NCBI GenBank assembly: GCA_002197995.1
Contig: NGZR01000008.1
Location: forward strand, 186,001-250,000
DNA: 64,000 nucleotides
Origin: Gaeumannomyces sp. JS-464
Lineage: Eukaryota; Ascomycota; Sordariomycetes; Magnaporthales; Magnaporthaceae
Reading direction: 5' to 3'
In this document: one piece after another, positions 1-12,513 of the stretch
Layout of the letters: each line of letters starts with the position of its first letter
How positions within the stretch are numbered: position 1 is the stretch's first letter
Position numbers and translations under genes: made by a program
The notes under the pieces: generated by a model
Told to the model about the DNA's origin: nothing
Seen by the model: the letters and a program-made list of their open reading frames with translations, nothing else
The model's database searches: none

Positions 1-460
1 TCCGCAGATGGGATGTTAATGCTTGGTCCCCGCGTCTATTAGCCACCGGTCCAGTTCACTCACCGTCTCCCGTTCCCCGCCAGGCATCAAGCTAGCCCAA
101 TCCGCTCCTAACTCACTGCTGTCATCCCATATCATGCCTCTGCCTTAGAATCTTTCCCACCACCGGTCCAGATAATATCAAAAATAGCCACATGCGCGAA
201 CACTTTTGCCTATGATTCTTTACACCCGCTGCGGTGGTTTTTGAGATAAGGTTAAAGGACTGAATACCCACCGAGATCTGAAAACCCAAATACCCGAGCG
301 CGCTATGTCGTTACATACCCCCAAATGGGCTGAATCCGCCACTCCCCCACATTACGTCACCCCCTTCCTGTTAATGTTCAGGAAGATAACCATTACTCTC
401 CTCCTGGTTGCCGTGGCGGATTGCCTCGTCCCCATCCATCATTTCCTCGTCTTCGTTCCC
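1..460. other. Left flank, no gene found
   Basis: This is ordinary-composition DNA downstream of the interrupted - strand Clr5-domain gene. Before the retrotransposon nest arrived it would have been contiguous with position 21130 and would have held the 3' untranslated and intergenic sequence of that gene. The short open frames here have no recognisable domains. Confidence 0.6.
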
Positions 461-527
461 TTAATCAAGCATCCCTTCATCGGCCCCAGGTCCTCCCCCG
501 TCCTCCTCTTGATCGGATATGGCTTCG
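461..527 (-). pseudogene. Displaced C-terminal tail of the Clr5-domain gene
   Basis: Reading the - strand from 527 in the frame that leaves the right flank of the nest (codons ending GAC GAA G at 21125) gives an open tail of about 20 residues. It is rich in Asp, Glu and Gly and ends ADEGMLD at a TAA stop (461-463). It continues the acidic end of the gene on the other side (EEPGDDE). The reading frame and composition match across the 5 bp duplication, so I infer this is the original C-terminus, cut off by the insertion. Confidence 0.75.
523..527. repeat. Target-site duplication CTTCG, left copy
   Basis: CTTCG lies directly before the left LTR, and the identical CTTCG lies directly after the right LTR (21125-21129). 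A perfect 5 bp duplication is the expected footprint of Ty3/gypsy integration and fixes the outer element borders to the base. Confidence 0.93.
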
Positions 528-868
528 TGTCACACGGGGACCTCCCCGGTGCCCAAAGACAGGCATTGACGCCCAAAGGCATGCAGAAGGAACCAACAGG
601 AGAAAAGGATGGTTAACCAGGACTGCTGGTTGGCGCGGTCCAAAGGGTCACAAGTCCCCCCCCACAGGACCAACGACCGGACTGCGCCACAACCCCTCAT
701 TTAGATACGTACCTTAGGACTTAGCACGGGCCACCCGGCGGTCCATAAAAAGGAGGCAGAACTTTAAGGATCCCTTAGCAGATTTTGCCTTTTTAAGCAT
801 CTCCTAAAGGTTTTAAAAAATTATTAATAAATTAATTCATTTTAAGCCGACATAATCCCCTTATTACA
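528..868 (+). repeat. Left LTR of the outer chromovirus
   Basis: It starts TGTCACACGG and ends TTATTACA, and it aligns along its full length with 20785-21124. Differences are almost all C/T or G/A. The second half of this copy is the more mutated of the pair, with CpA, CpT and CpC converted while its CpG-rich blocks are unchanged. Confidence 0.93.
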
Positions 869-1203
869 AAATAATCTTTTACCCTTTTAGGACCGCTCGA
901 CAAATACTGCTATCTTTCCTCCTAAGCTTTGGCAAAGCTTAACGATTAATCCTTTATAACGGCAATCGCCCTTTTAATCGCGACCATTTTGGATAATATC
1001 GCGACCTTTATCCGTGCCTAGGTAGCCGACCAAGCCCGCCCGCAGCTTATAAACGAAAAGGCCGCTATTAAACCAACTCGCTGCTTTTATTACACACGGC
1101 CGCCATAACCCGGCTTAGCGCGTTGCTAACACCACCTTACGAAACAAAAACGCGAAGTATTATAAAAGGAAGCTTTTTAAACGCATGGAAAAACACACCT
1201 TAC

Positions 1204-1693
1204 TATTACAAACAAGCTTTTGCTCCTAAGGTAAAACACCTAAAAAAAGTGCTGGAACAGTACGCTAGTTAGGGGGTTTTAAAGGGACTGGGTAACTTGG
1301 CGACAATAGTTTAATTGCTTGCCCAAGGGGGTGCTTTAAAGCTAATTTAAGTTAATTAATGCCGAAGCCTTAGTCCAAACTATTTAAGATGGTAGGAAAC
1401 CTCCCCTTTTTATACTCGTAGTTTTTATGTGGCAATCGTTTTTAATTTATAATTTTTGGCAAATTACAAATCACTTTCCTTGCGATTTGTGATTTTTAGC
1501 AAATTACAAATTACTTTTTCCTGTAATTTGTGATTTTTGGCAAATTATAAATCACTTCCGGCTTAAGTAACTTGATTACGTGATAAGGGGAAAAGGGCTC
1601 CGGGCGTGGTTGTGCCCCGCTCGGGGTTCGCAGTGCTTTAAGCCACCGTTCCCTCCTTTTCCCCGCTTTTTATCTTTGTGTTTGGTCGTAACA
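1204..1693 (-). repeat. LTR of the inner gypsy element (left copy)
   Basis: 490 bp, starting TATTACA (a mutated TGTTACA) and ending GTAACA. It aligns end to end with 7850-8339. It contains three tandem hairpin repeats at about 1444-1553. A chance open frame overlapping its end (1580-2002) is not a gene. Confidence 0.92.
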
Positions 1694-3109
1694 TTAGGTT
1701 TCCCTTTTAAGCTAAATCCTTTTGGCTATAACTGCTGCCTTTCCCTTTTATTAGTAGTAAGTACTTTCTTTTTTACTTTTTCCTATCCCTTTTTCCGGCT
1801 AATAAAATGTTTAATCGGGTGCAAAAAAAGAAATCCTTCGTGGTTAGTGCTTCGACTTTTCGTCGCAAGGACTTTTAGCTTTTATTTTTACATTTGCTGT
1901 TTTAATGCCTTTTTATTCCTACTGTTTCGAAGTTTTAAAGCAGGAAAAGTGTTTCGCTTCGTTTTAGGATTTTTTTCGTTATGTAAAATGCTTGCGTTTT
2001 AACTAAACGAATTGCGATATCCTAGGTTTTTTTTTTAAAAAGCTTCGTTAAATTTCCGCCAATGCTTTAAATTAAATTTAAAATTGGAAACGGCGATGGA
2101 AAAGGTTATACGTTTGCAAAAACAGCGGCGTATGTAAAACGAAAAAAAAATGCGCGCGATTCGGCGCGGTATTAATTCCGTAAAAAAGCTAAAGCGTGTT
2201 AAGCGGGAGGAGGCCGAAAAGGCGGGCACGCCAGCTTTTTTTGGGCTTTTCAACCTGCCAGCTCCCGAATTCCCTCCGCTATCCTCGAGTTAAGCCGATC
2301 TTATAATTAACCCGGATTTTAACTTTTTAGCTTTGCTTTAAATTGGTAAGTTTATTTTAATGCGGGTGTTTCGAGTCGAAGTTCGAGTTCCGGCATAGGG
2401 TTAACTTTTTTTTTAAAGCTTTTCGCTGGTACTTTTTTAAAGCTTTTAGCGCTTTTTTAAAGTTAGCTTCCTTTTTTAAATGCTTTCCTCGATTTCGTAC
2501 CTTACCCATTTAATTAAATAGTGCTTAGTTTTATCGATTATATCCTTGCTTAAAATTTCCTTAACTTCGTATTTTTGTTTTGCGTTAACTTCCATTAACT
2601 TATTGCTTTTAAAGCCCGGCGGGGCTGGTTTAAATAGGGAAACGTGAAAAAACCGGGTGGGATTTTATGGTTAATAGCAATTAAAGTTCGTAATTAACGT
2701 TCGAAATTTTTTTTAGCACTTTTAAAAGGTCCTAGTTTTTTATGGTTTAGCTTATCGCTTGGTCGTTTTGTTTTAATGTTGCGTCGAAAAAGATAAACGC
2801 TATCCCTTTTTTTAAAAGTCGGTTTTTCGATCCTTTTTTTATTTGCTTAAGTGGATATGCTTTGTCGTAGTTTTTCGAGCTTTTCCTGGAGTTGTTTATG
2901 CAATTTAATAAGCTTTTTTACTTATATTTCTGCTATAAAAGCGTGCTTTCCCGCTTTAAGTTTTTGTACGCCGTAAGTGTAAACCCGTAGCTTGCGTAAA
3001 ACGGTGTGGTTTTTATGCTTTCGTGCATTAAACTGTTATACGCGAATTGCGTTATAAGAAGTAGTTATACCCAATTATTTTATTTGTAATTAACGTAATG
3101 CCGTAAGTA

Positions 3110-3346
3110 TTATTTTATAGTTTGGTTTATCCGTTTTATTTGTCCATTCGTTTGCGAATAATAAGTAGTTAATAAAAAGTGCTTTGCTTTTAAACTAGCC
3201 GTAAATCTTTTCCAAAATTTGCTTATAAATAGCTTATTTTTATCCGTAATTAAGCGGTTCGGCGTTCCGTATTCCGCTATTACGTTTTTAATAAAGGTGT
3301 ATACCAACTTTTTAACATTGCTGCTTTTTTTATAAGGTAAAAACAA
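3110..3346 (-). pseudogene. Integrase core fragment of the inner gypsy element
   Basis: A 78-codon open stretch carries the landmarks of the retroviral-type integrase core. These are YGTPNRLITDKN around the second catalytic Asp and TNGQIKRINQTI where the family usually has TNGQxERxNQ. The catalytic Glu position reads Lys, which a single G-to-A change (GAA to AAA) explains. Stops on both sides close the frame, so this is a fragment of a longer dead polyprotein. Confidence 0.85.
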
Positions 3347-4545
3347 AGCGTATTTAATAAGCCTATTTACTATTACTAGGATGCTATCGTATTAAACATT
3401 CGTTAAAAGCTTTTTCGATTTAAAAAGTTTAACGATAAAGTTTATGGTAACTTTTTACTATGCCTTATTAAGCGCCGGTAAAGGTTGCAATAACCCGTAA
3501 GGTTTGTATTTGCTGGCTTTGTTTTTCGCATAGCTTTTACAATTTTTAATTGCTTTTTATACTTCGGCGCGGGTTTTTATAAACCCGTAGTGCTATTAAA
3601 AGCGTTTTTAAGTTTTAGTTATTCCCTAATATTTATAAGCTAGCTGTTTATAAATTTGTAGGATTTTTTTAAAGGTTTATTTTTCTTGTTTTTTTATTTT
3701 AGCCAGCGTTCGCTAAACCGGAATTAAAAATTTATTAAATTTTTACGTAAAATTACACGAGTTTGTTTTAATATGTTAACTTCGTGGTTTAATTGGCGGC
3801 TAAAAGCATTCGCTTTGCCGTTTTCCGATTTTTTCCGGTATTTAATCCGAATGTTATAATTTTGGAAAAACTCGCTTTACCGGATTTATTTTTTATTTAG
3901 GTTTTTATTATAGTAAAATGTAATAATTTTTATAATCGGTGTATACACGATTTAATAGTTTGCTTTGTATAAATACGGGCGCCATTTTTCGAAAGTTCGG
4001 ATAATCGCGAAAAGTTTTTTATCGTAAATTTGGTAGTTTAATTTAAATCCGTTAAGTTTTTGCGAAAAGAAAGCATATAAGTGCAGCTTTTTTGGTCGTT
4101 TCGTTATCCGAATTGCCTTTTATCGCATAATTTAACGCGTCGGTTTCGACCGAATGGTTTTTTTAAGTTTAGCAATATTAATATTAGCTTTTATACTATT
4201 ACGTTCCGCAGCATTTCGAAAGCTTTTTTTTTTGTTTTCCCTAATAATTAGGTGTTATTTTTGGTAAAATTCGTAAATGGTGCTGCCTTTTTTACATTTT
4301 TAAATAAACCTTTTGTAAAAGTTTACAAAGTTAAAAAACCCTCGTATTTTTTAACGTTTTTAAATACGGGCTAATTTTTTACTTTTTCGACTTTTTTAGG
4401 TTTATCGCAATTTGTCCTAATGTAATTACGAATTTTAAAAATGTATTTCCTTATGCTATACGCATTTTTTTAACTTAATTAAAAGCTTTGCGTTAAGCAG
4501 CTTTTAAAGCATTTTATAAACGTGTTTTTTATGTTTTTCCATTAT

Positions 4546-4620
4546 TTTTAAAAAAATTAGGATATTATCCAAATACGCGAGCACGAAAACTAAAGTGTTC
4601 GCGTAATACGTGGTTAATTA
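4546..4620 (-). pseudogene. Reverse transcriptase catalytic box of the inner gypsy element
   Basis: Translating the - strand gives AYLDNILIF (box codons at 4564-4575), matching the family AYLDDILIF with the second catalytic Asp changed to Asn. This is a G-to-A change. The surrounding sequence, about 4500-5000, is reverse transcriptase broken by stops. Confidence 0.8.
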
Positions 4621-6860
4621 TTTTTTAAAATATAACTAGCGCATTAATAAAACCGAAGGTTATTATTAAAATTCGTAACCCGAGTTTTGTTTTAAAAGCC
4701 GTTAACCATTTTTAGCTTTTTTTAATTCGCAATAAGTTATAAACCTTACGTAAATTTAAAGCCGTAAAATATTAGGCTTTTCCGAGCATGTTTTTAAACT
4801 CGTTAATAAAAGGCAAAAAATACCGATTTTATAATAACCTCGTTTAATAAGCGGTAATCGACATATATTCGATCCGTTTTTTTTTTTAAGCTTTTAAAAA
4901 ATCCCGTATTATTGCGAATGGAAAAACGGATAAGTCCTTTCGTAAGTCCTTTTCTAGTTGTTTTTTTAACACTTTTATTATTAAAAGCTAAGCTAATACA
5001 GCTTTTGGTACTTAAATTGTACTTTTAGTTTAAGCTTAATTTTAAAGTCGAACGGCTTATGGTTCCGAAAGTTCGATTGTTAAGGTTTTTTTAAATAACT
5101 TTTAATATTTGTGGTACTTTTTTGGGACGTTTTTTATTTAAACGACGAGCTTCGCTCGTTCGTTTTAATTAATGTCGTTATTAAATAGTCGCGAATTTAT
5201 TACTGCTAATTTCCTGGGCTAACTGCTTTATCTTGCTACCGTCGTGGCTGCTTTTAATAATATCGTCCGTGTATTACCCGGGGCTTATAGCTTTTAAACT
5301 TCCTCGGTTACTAATAGCTCCTCCTATTAAACCTAACCGGTAGTTTAATTTATTTTAAGTTATGCTTTTTAAATTAAAGGATTTTTAAAATCACATTTAC
5401 CTTTTTTATATTTATAATGTCCAAAATTATTCGAAAATTTTTTCGTTAGCATTAAAATTTAAAATAATCGGTTTTTTTATCGATAAAACCATTATTAAAC
5501 GTAATTGGTTTCCTTTTTACAGTTTTTAAGCTGTACGGTTTTTATTTTCTTTATATTGGAATGCCGTACTTTTTCGCTGCTTTTAGCGAAAGGTAATTGC
5601 TTTAGGCCCCGTTATCGATTAAAACGTTTAGCTTTTTTCTTTTATATAATAGCATAACTATTAAGTATTAATGTTAATCGATATTCGTAGCGGCTAAAGT
5701 TTTCGTTCGTTATTATGCTTTACGCCGTGCTTTTATTTCGGGTGGATTCCTTAGTTTTTTGCTTTTTAAAGTGCTTTTCCCTTATTTGCAAGCATTTCGA
5801 ACCGGGTAAACCCGTTGGTTTAAACTTTTGCTTTTTTTCCATATGTACTTTGCATTTTGGCTTCCCGTAGTTATAGTATGTTAAAACCCCTAATATGCAC
5901 AATATAAAGTACTTTAGTAACGGCGCGAAAATGGCGGTGGTTTATCGGAAATCCACCGTTTTAAGCTTCCATTTCGAAAGCTGCCAATCTCGCTTTAAGT
6001 GCTTAATCGGCCTTTTACTATTCCTTTTAAAGAAAAAGTCGACTTTTAACTTAATTGCTAAATGCTATTAGCATTTATTTTATATGCATTTTGCTTAAAA
6101 AAGTTCGATATATCCTATTAAACCAGGATTTAAATTTAGGTAATTAAGCGGATGTTTTTTCGTATTTCGTCGTTCCGCTTTCGGGGCCCCGTTATAAGGT
6201 TCCCCGTAATACGTTACGGTTTAATTATCCCGGAACTAGTTTAAAAATTAACTATCGTTATTATAAGCCGGTTTTTCGCGCATTACCTTTTTAAATGGTT
6301 TAAGCTGGTCCTAAAACTATTAGTTATTTTTAAAAAACCTAAGCGAGGTGTATGCTTTGCTAACGTCGAACGTTCGAATCGTTTGGCTAAGGTTTAATTC
6401 CTTTTCGTAGCTTTTTACGAGGTAAGTTTAGCTTAGCGGCTCGCGGTTAATCTCGTCGTTTATGTTTAAAAAAATCCCTTTTTTATTGCTAATTTCGCTA
6501 GGTAAAGCCTCGTACCTTTTTTTAAATGCCGAACTGTTTAACCTTTGCTTTATTCCTTCGATTTCGACAGCGATTCGAGCGACGTTATTTTTTTCTTTTT
6601 TAAACTCCATAAGTTCGCACATAATATGCTGCTTACCCTCGCTGTCGTATTCGAGCCTAATGGGGCTTTTACTAAGTTTTTTACGCATTATAACCAGCCT
6701 TTTTTAAAGGGACTATTTTAATGCGTTTTTATTAAACTAGTGCACCGGGTACGAGTTTTTATAACAAAAAGTCCAATTAAACGCTGCCGGGGCACAAGTT
6801 GTCGTCCTTCCTATTTTTCGTCCTCCGGGTTACCGCTGCTTAGCGTTTATTACGTTACGG

Positions 6861-6901
6861 GCAGTTTTTTTTATATAGCCTAACTGGCCACATTTAAAGC
6901 A
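6861..6901 (-). pseudogene. Gag CCHC zinc knuckle of the inner gypsy element
   Basis: The - strand reads CFKCGQLGYIKKNC, a C-x2-C-x4-H-x4-C knuckle in which His has become Tyr (CAC/CAT to TAT, a C-to-T change). It places gag upstream of the polymerase on the - strand and confirms element orientation. Confidence 0.8.
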
Positions 6902-7849
6902 CTTTCCATTTTTAAAATCCTAAAACCGAACTTTCTTTTAATGCGTAACTCCCGCATTAAAGTTTATAAATTTAAAATATATCCCTAACGCTATCGATTA
7001 TTACTATTTAGCCTTTTTTTAGTTAGCTTTATTTTGCACTACAGTTTTAAATTGCTGGCCTTTTTTTTCCAGCTTTCGTTCGTATAGCTTATCGCTAATT
7101 TTAACGGCCGTAATAACGTATTCGGCAAAAGCTTTTAATCGTTTAACCTTAGCCATTTCGTTTTTTACATCGTCCCGTAAGCTATTATAAAAATGGGTGA
7201 TTTTAGTTTGCTTAATTTAGTTAAATTTATTAACAAATCGTTGGAATTTTAAAACGTAAATCGATGTTATTCCTTTTTATCGGAGCTGGAATAGCTTTTT
7301 TTTAACCACTCGTTTTTCGTCGATTTGTTCGAACATTTTAGCGATTTTTTTTCCGAACCGGTTAAAACTGGCAAACACGACCTTTATATCCTCGCTGGAC
7401 TTATCGTATCCTTTTAAGTAATCCGCCCATATAAATTCGAACCAGTTTTTAATTTTGCCATTTAAGCGCGTAGCGGCGTAAGTAACCTTTTGTTTTTCTC
7501 GTTCGAAATAGGCTTAGTAAAACAGGAAGTACCTTTTGCATTTAGTAAAAAAAGTTTTTAACTTCCCTTTTTTCCCATCGTATTTGTTAAATGTAAGGAA
7601 TTTGTACGTAAGCACCGTAGGTTTCGGCTAACCGCCGATTCCGGTCGTTTTAGCTTTAACTTCGGCTAATTTGTTTTTATTTTGTTATAATTCCTTAATT
7701 ACAAGCTAAAAAAGGCTAAAAGCATTAGCGGTAATGTAAGTTACGCTACCGTAATCGAAACTAGCCGTAAACGCTGTTTTGCTAACTTTTAAAATCGCTA
7801 TTATCGTATTATTCGTACTTTCGGTAAATGCTAAAAAAATTAGTTAAAA

Positions 7850-8339
7850 TGTTACAAATAAGCTTTTGCTTTTAAAATAGGACATTTAAAAAAGGTGCTA
7901 AAATAGTACGCTAGTTAAAAGGTTTTAAAAGGATTAGGTAATTTGGCGATAATAGTTTAATTGCTTATTTAAAGGGGTGCTTTGGAACTAACTTAAGTTA
8001 ACTAATGCTAAAGCTTTAATTTAAACTATTTAAAATGGTAAAAAACCTCCCCTTTTTATACTCGTAGTTTTTATGTGGCAATCGTCCCTAATTTGTAATT
8101 TTTAGCAAATTACAAATCACTTTCCTTGCGATTTGTAATTTTTAGCAAATTACAAATCACTTTTTCCTGTAATTTGTAATTTTTAGCAAATTACAAATTA
8201 CTTCCGGCTTAGGTAACCTGGTTACGTAACAGGGGGAAAAAGGCTTCGGGCGTGGTCGTGCCCCGTTTGGGGTTCGCAGTGCTTTAGGCCACCGTTCCCT
8301 CCTTTTCCCCGCTTTTTGTCCTTATGTTTAATCGTAACA
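7850..8339 (-). repeat. LTR of the inner gypsy element (right copy)
   Basis: 490 bp, starting TGTTACA and ending GTAACA. Because the element is on the - strand, this is its transcriptional 5' LTR. It holds the cleaner copies of the tandem hairpin repeat. Confidence 0.92.
8090..8200. repeat. Three tandem hairpin repeats inside the LTR
   Basis: Three copies spaced about 40 bp apart (8090-8119, 8130-8160, 8171-8200) each read roughly ATTTGTAATTT, a short TTAGC loop, then AAATTACAAAT. This is a 10-12 bp perfect inverted repeat. The same triplet lies in the other LTR at about 1444-1553. Their job is unknown; a structured LTR transcript or a protein-binding array are possibilities. Confidence 0.85.
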
Positions 8340-11300
8340 TTTACCACTTTTAAACGCCGACGAAACCACTTTAGCCCCCGTTACGGGATCCTTTTATCCT
8401 AAGCATCGACGGCAGCCCCGCTTATCGCTAACAGTATTATAAGCTTTATCGGTAAAAACCGCTTTATAAAGGTCGAAAAAAAACAAAAAACGTTACGGTA
8501 AAACTTTACTATACGAGTAAATGTTTTTAGCGATAACTTCGACCTATTAATCGATTCCACTTAAATATCTTTTGGCAAGGTAAATAAGCAAAAAAAACAA
8601 ATAGCACAGCTAATCGAAAACTTACAATCCCGGTACGAAAAAAACCAAGCTTTATTAAGTAATAACGTCCGCTAAAAAATTAAAGCAATTAAAACTCGTT
8701 TAAAAAAGGAAACCAAGCAGGCTTTGCAAAAACTCGCGTAGGAATTTTTAAGCCAAACGACACTTAGCCGAACTCGCGAAGCAGGTTAATAAACGAGCAA
8801 CCACGAGCGAAACCCGCTTAAACCAAATTAACACCCGCTTCGAAAAACTTAACGATCGCCTTTCGGGAGTTTTTACCAAGCAAAAACGGAAAATCGTTTT
8901 TTTAAAAAAGGAAGTTACCGATTTTACCCTGCTAGCTTATAAGTTTAAAACCGACGTATAAAATACCCTCGTATTAAACGACATTAAAAAACGGTGTAAC
9001 TAATTAGCCCAAAACATTTTAAAAAAAGCGGCCACCGTTAAAAATTAATACGAATCCATTGCCGCTTTCGAATATAGCATTAGTATTTTCGCAAAAAGCA
9101 ACGAGGATAACGCGAGGCAAATTACCAATATTACCTCGCCACCCCCTATTTACGCGGATAGCCGCCGGCATTCCTTCGAGTTTATCGCTATAGCAGGATT
9201 AAACGAAGCCGCTTTAAAAAAACGTTCCGAAACTTTTGCCCAAAAAGAAAAAAGGGAAAAAGATAAGCGCACGAAAACTTAAAAGATACGCGAATCCATA
9301 TTATTACCATAACCCCCGCAAAAAGAAAAACTTTCGGGCACGAAATGGAAAAGTCCTAATTAAACTCGAAATCCTAACCAAGTTAGCGAAAAAACGCAAA
9401 ACACCTTTATACTGGATGCCGACGGAACTATGGTTTTTTACTTACCCCCGATATTCGACGAATTGTAGCAAGAAATTAAAAAACGGGCTTTAACACGCAT
9501 TAAGCCCGGACCCGGGTACCGACTAATTAAACCCTCCCTTAAATATAAAAGGTGGTTATTAAAAGTACACCAAAGATTAGTTACTATGCATAAAGCTTTA
9601 CTAGCTTTAAAAAACGGCATTTTTAATCGAACTATTATCCCCGAAATCGTATAGCGATAAATAAAAGGGCTACGATAGTAGTACGAAAAAGCTCGGGCTA
9701 CTTATTAATCGGTATTTTAAATGCTTTAAAACCAGGTTAAATTTTTTGGTTGGCCTTCCGCCGCTTTAAAAACGAATAATCGACTAAAGTAACCGCTTCG
9801 CCGAAAAAGTGTAAAACGCGATATCCAAAACGGCCACGGACCAAACCGTTAGGAACCACGCTATAAATTAAATAGTTAAAGCCCAAAAAAACCATCGAAA
9901 GGCCTTAATAACAATGTATAACCGTATGGCCTCCTTCGCCGGGGAAGTAAAAAACTGGGCAAAAATAACGGAAAAACGGGTTCGAAATACGAAATAACGG
10001 CTTTCCCGTATTAAAAGCCGATAAGCCGATATAAAGCAATAATAAGGACGAGTTTTGGAACAAATGGACCAATTAGCCTAATAATAAGAAAAATGGATAA
10101 AAAAACTCCTTAAGGAATTTGCTCGGCAATTAACCAGCTTTAATTAAAAACCCCGGTACGAAAACGTGGTTTCGATAGTAGGACCGGCTCCCGGAACACG
10201 ATAACTAACCCTCGTGATTTAAAAAGCTTTTATACGAATGTCCTTCGTTAAAAACATCTTATTTTAAAACACGCCTTTCCGAAACCGACCGACCTTTCCG
10301 GGGTTAAAAAAGGGGCCCGGCTTAGCGCCTTTTTCGGTTTTAAAATAATTTAGTTTATTATGCAGCAACACGTTTTAAAACCACGCAAAAACTTACGCAA
10401 GCAATAAACGACCAGGTTTAGCAAGCTTTTATGGCCTAGTTGGCCGGCACCGGCCCTAGCTTACCCCCCCGCGGTGTTTCGGCCCGACGAGGACGACGAA
10501 ATTAGGAAGCCTTAGGAGGTAACGACCTTTTATTTTCCAGCGACGAAGGGCTTTAAAAACCGGGACGGTTTGGAAACAAAGCCGGCGAACCCGTGGACCC
10601 CCTCCGCTTTTCCACCGTAAAACGCCACGATTACCGTCCCCCGACAAGCCAAATTTTCAACGTTCGGGTCGGGTATACGTGTCGAATCCGGTTACATTAA
10701 AAGCCCTATTAAAGTTCGACGGCACCCGAACTAATTTCCGCAATTGGTGGTTCCAAATTAAGGCTTTTATAAAGGCTATGCCAAAAGGTTTTACTAGCAA
10801 CTAGCATCGAATTTCCTAAATAAAGTCCCTATTTAAAGGAATAGCTTTACAGTTTTATACCTTCCGAGCTCGGTTTTTTAAAATGCTTAACCTCGAGGAT
10901 ACGTGGAAATACTACTCGTCGGCATTAAAAAACCATTACCGAAACCCGAATAAAAAACGCATAAAAGCAAATAAAATTAAAGCTTTCAAATACAAAAGAA
11001 ATATTGTTAGTTACATAATAAAATTAAACTAATATAACTATATCGCCTAATGGACGGGCATAACCTTTTAAAACCATATCCGCAATACTTTACCAAAGCA
11101 AATAACCACTTTCGTTTATTCGTTTAAAAGGACTTTCCTTTAAAAGAACGCGGAATTCCTTAAAGCATTCCAAAAAGCAGGTTTGGTTTACGAGCAAATA
11201 AAAGCCGATAAGGCTTCGAACAAACAATTACAGCCGGACCAAATTAAAAACACTAAAAAACAAGGAAAAAACGAGCCCGCTTCGACATCGAAGCGCTCGA

Positions 11301-11700
11301 ACGCGGGCCGTCCCCGCGGCAAACGCTCCAAAAAAACCACGCCCAATCCTTAAATTCCCCTACCGAGTTAAAGAAAAAGGCCGCTAAAAATAAAAAAACA
11401 TATGGTTAAACATTAAAACAACGCTTAAAAAGGTAAAATAAAAAGATATAACGAAAGAAAAAAAAAAACAAACGAAATGCTAAAAGTGTGGTAAGGAAAA
11501 CCACCATATTTTAAAATGCTTCGCCCGGAAGGACGTCGACGGTAAAAAACTCCCAGCCGCACTAACTAAAGCGGCGGCGATACGACAAAAAAAACTTTTA
11601 GAAAATTCGGAAAAGCCCCCAAAAAAAACCAAAAAAGTTAAAATTGCTTTTACTATTTAACCAAAACAAAAATCCCCGGTCCTAAAACGATACTTCGAAA
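8340..11700 (+). pseudogene. Gag region of the outer chromovirus, decayed
   Basis: Highly AT-rich + strand sequence resuming the outer element after the inner insertion. Scattered coiled-coil-like Lys/Glu-rich stretches occur (about 8800-8960). At 11478-11519 the frame reads C-stop-KCGKENHHILKC, a C-x2-C-x4-H-x4-C knuckle with one codon turned into TAA. No complete frame survives. Confidence 0.75.
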
Positions 11701-12513
11701 ACTTGCTTAAATTGGACTCCGACTGCTAACAATCCCGGATCGCTTTAATTAAAACAAAAGCAAGCATATAAAAAAGGAAACCAATTGTTAATATGCATAT
11801 TAAACCTAAAAAACACCCGGAAATCCCAGTAAAAGTCCTTTTCGACTTAAAAAGCGACACGGCCGTTATTTAAACAAGATCGCGGCCCGCTTACCCCGAC
11901 ATATTATCGATAAAGCCATTTTTAAAGCTATGAGAGCCTTTTATGGAGGCTTAACCGGAGTAAAAAGGAAATAACTCCTTTTTAACGTTATGCTGCGATA
12001 CAAATCCCATCGAACCATAAAAACATTTAAAATTAGCCTTTTTAATTCCGAATTCGATGTTTTTATGCCGTACGAATAAACCAAAAAGCATAAACCTTTA
12101 AGGTTTTTCGAAAAACCGGAATACGTGCGGTTCGAATTAAAAAAATGCCGTAAGTGCAACCGGCTAAAAGCTAAAAACCTTAAACCACAGCTACCTTACA
12201 ATATCTTAACAACCGAGCCTGCTATTATCGCTTTTATTAAACAACGCACATCGTTACCTTAGGACTTTAAACCTTTTAAAAAACTTAATGCCGTACCCGA
12301 AAAATTTAAGGAATTCCTTCCTATTATAACGGCCGAAGCCGCGATGCGCTTGCCGAACCACTAACCCTAAAATTATAAAATCCATTTTAAAAAAAGGAGC
12401 TAAACTTACATAGGGACCTTTATACTAAATAAGCGCTCGAAAGCTAAAAGTCCTTAAACTTTAGCTCCAAAAAAACCTAAAAAGCAGGACGGATTTGCCC
12501 GTCCAAGTCCGCG

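Larger units (their letters stand above)
1204..8339 (-). mobile_element. Inner Ty3/gypsy element, - strand
   Basis: Two LTRs of exactly 490 bp (1204-1693 and 7850-8339) enclose about 6.2 kb of very AT-rich DNA. On the - strand the order is a gag zinc knuckle (6861-6901), reverse transcriptase (box at 4564-4575) and integrase (3110-3346), which is gypsy order. The flanks are CTTAC (1199-1203) and TTTAC (8340-8344), a 5 bp target duplication with one C-to-T change. It sits in the 5' leader of the outer element in opposite orientation. The internal region is riddled with stops and catalytic residues are lost, so it is inactive. Confidence 0.92.

Noticed and set aside
1580..2002. 140-codon Phe/Leu-rich + strand frame
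   Set aside because: It starts inside an LTR and crosses into dead retrotransposon sequence; the hydrophobicity comes from T-rich hypermutated DNA.
8090..8200. CRISPR-like array from regularly spaced repeats
   Set aside because: Only three units, present in both LTRs of a eukaryotic retrotransposon, with no unique spacers.
1204..8339. DNA transposon or Helitron as an alternative for the inner AT-rich block
   Set aside because: 490 bp TG...CA LTRs, a 5 bp duplication and gypsy gag-RT-integrase order settle it as an LTR retrotransposon.
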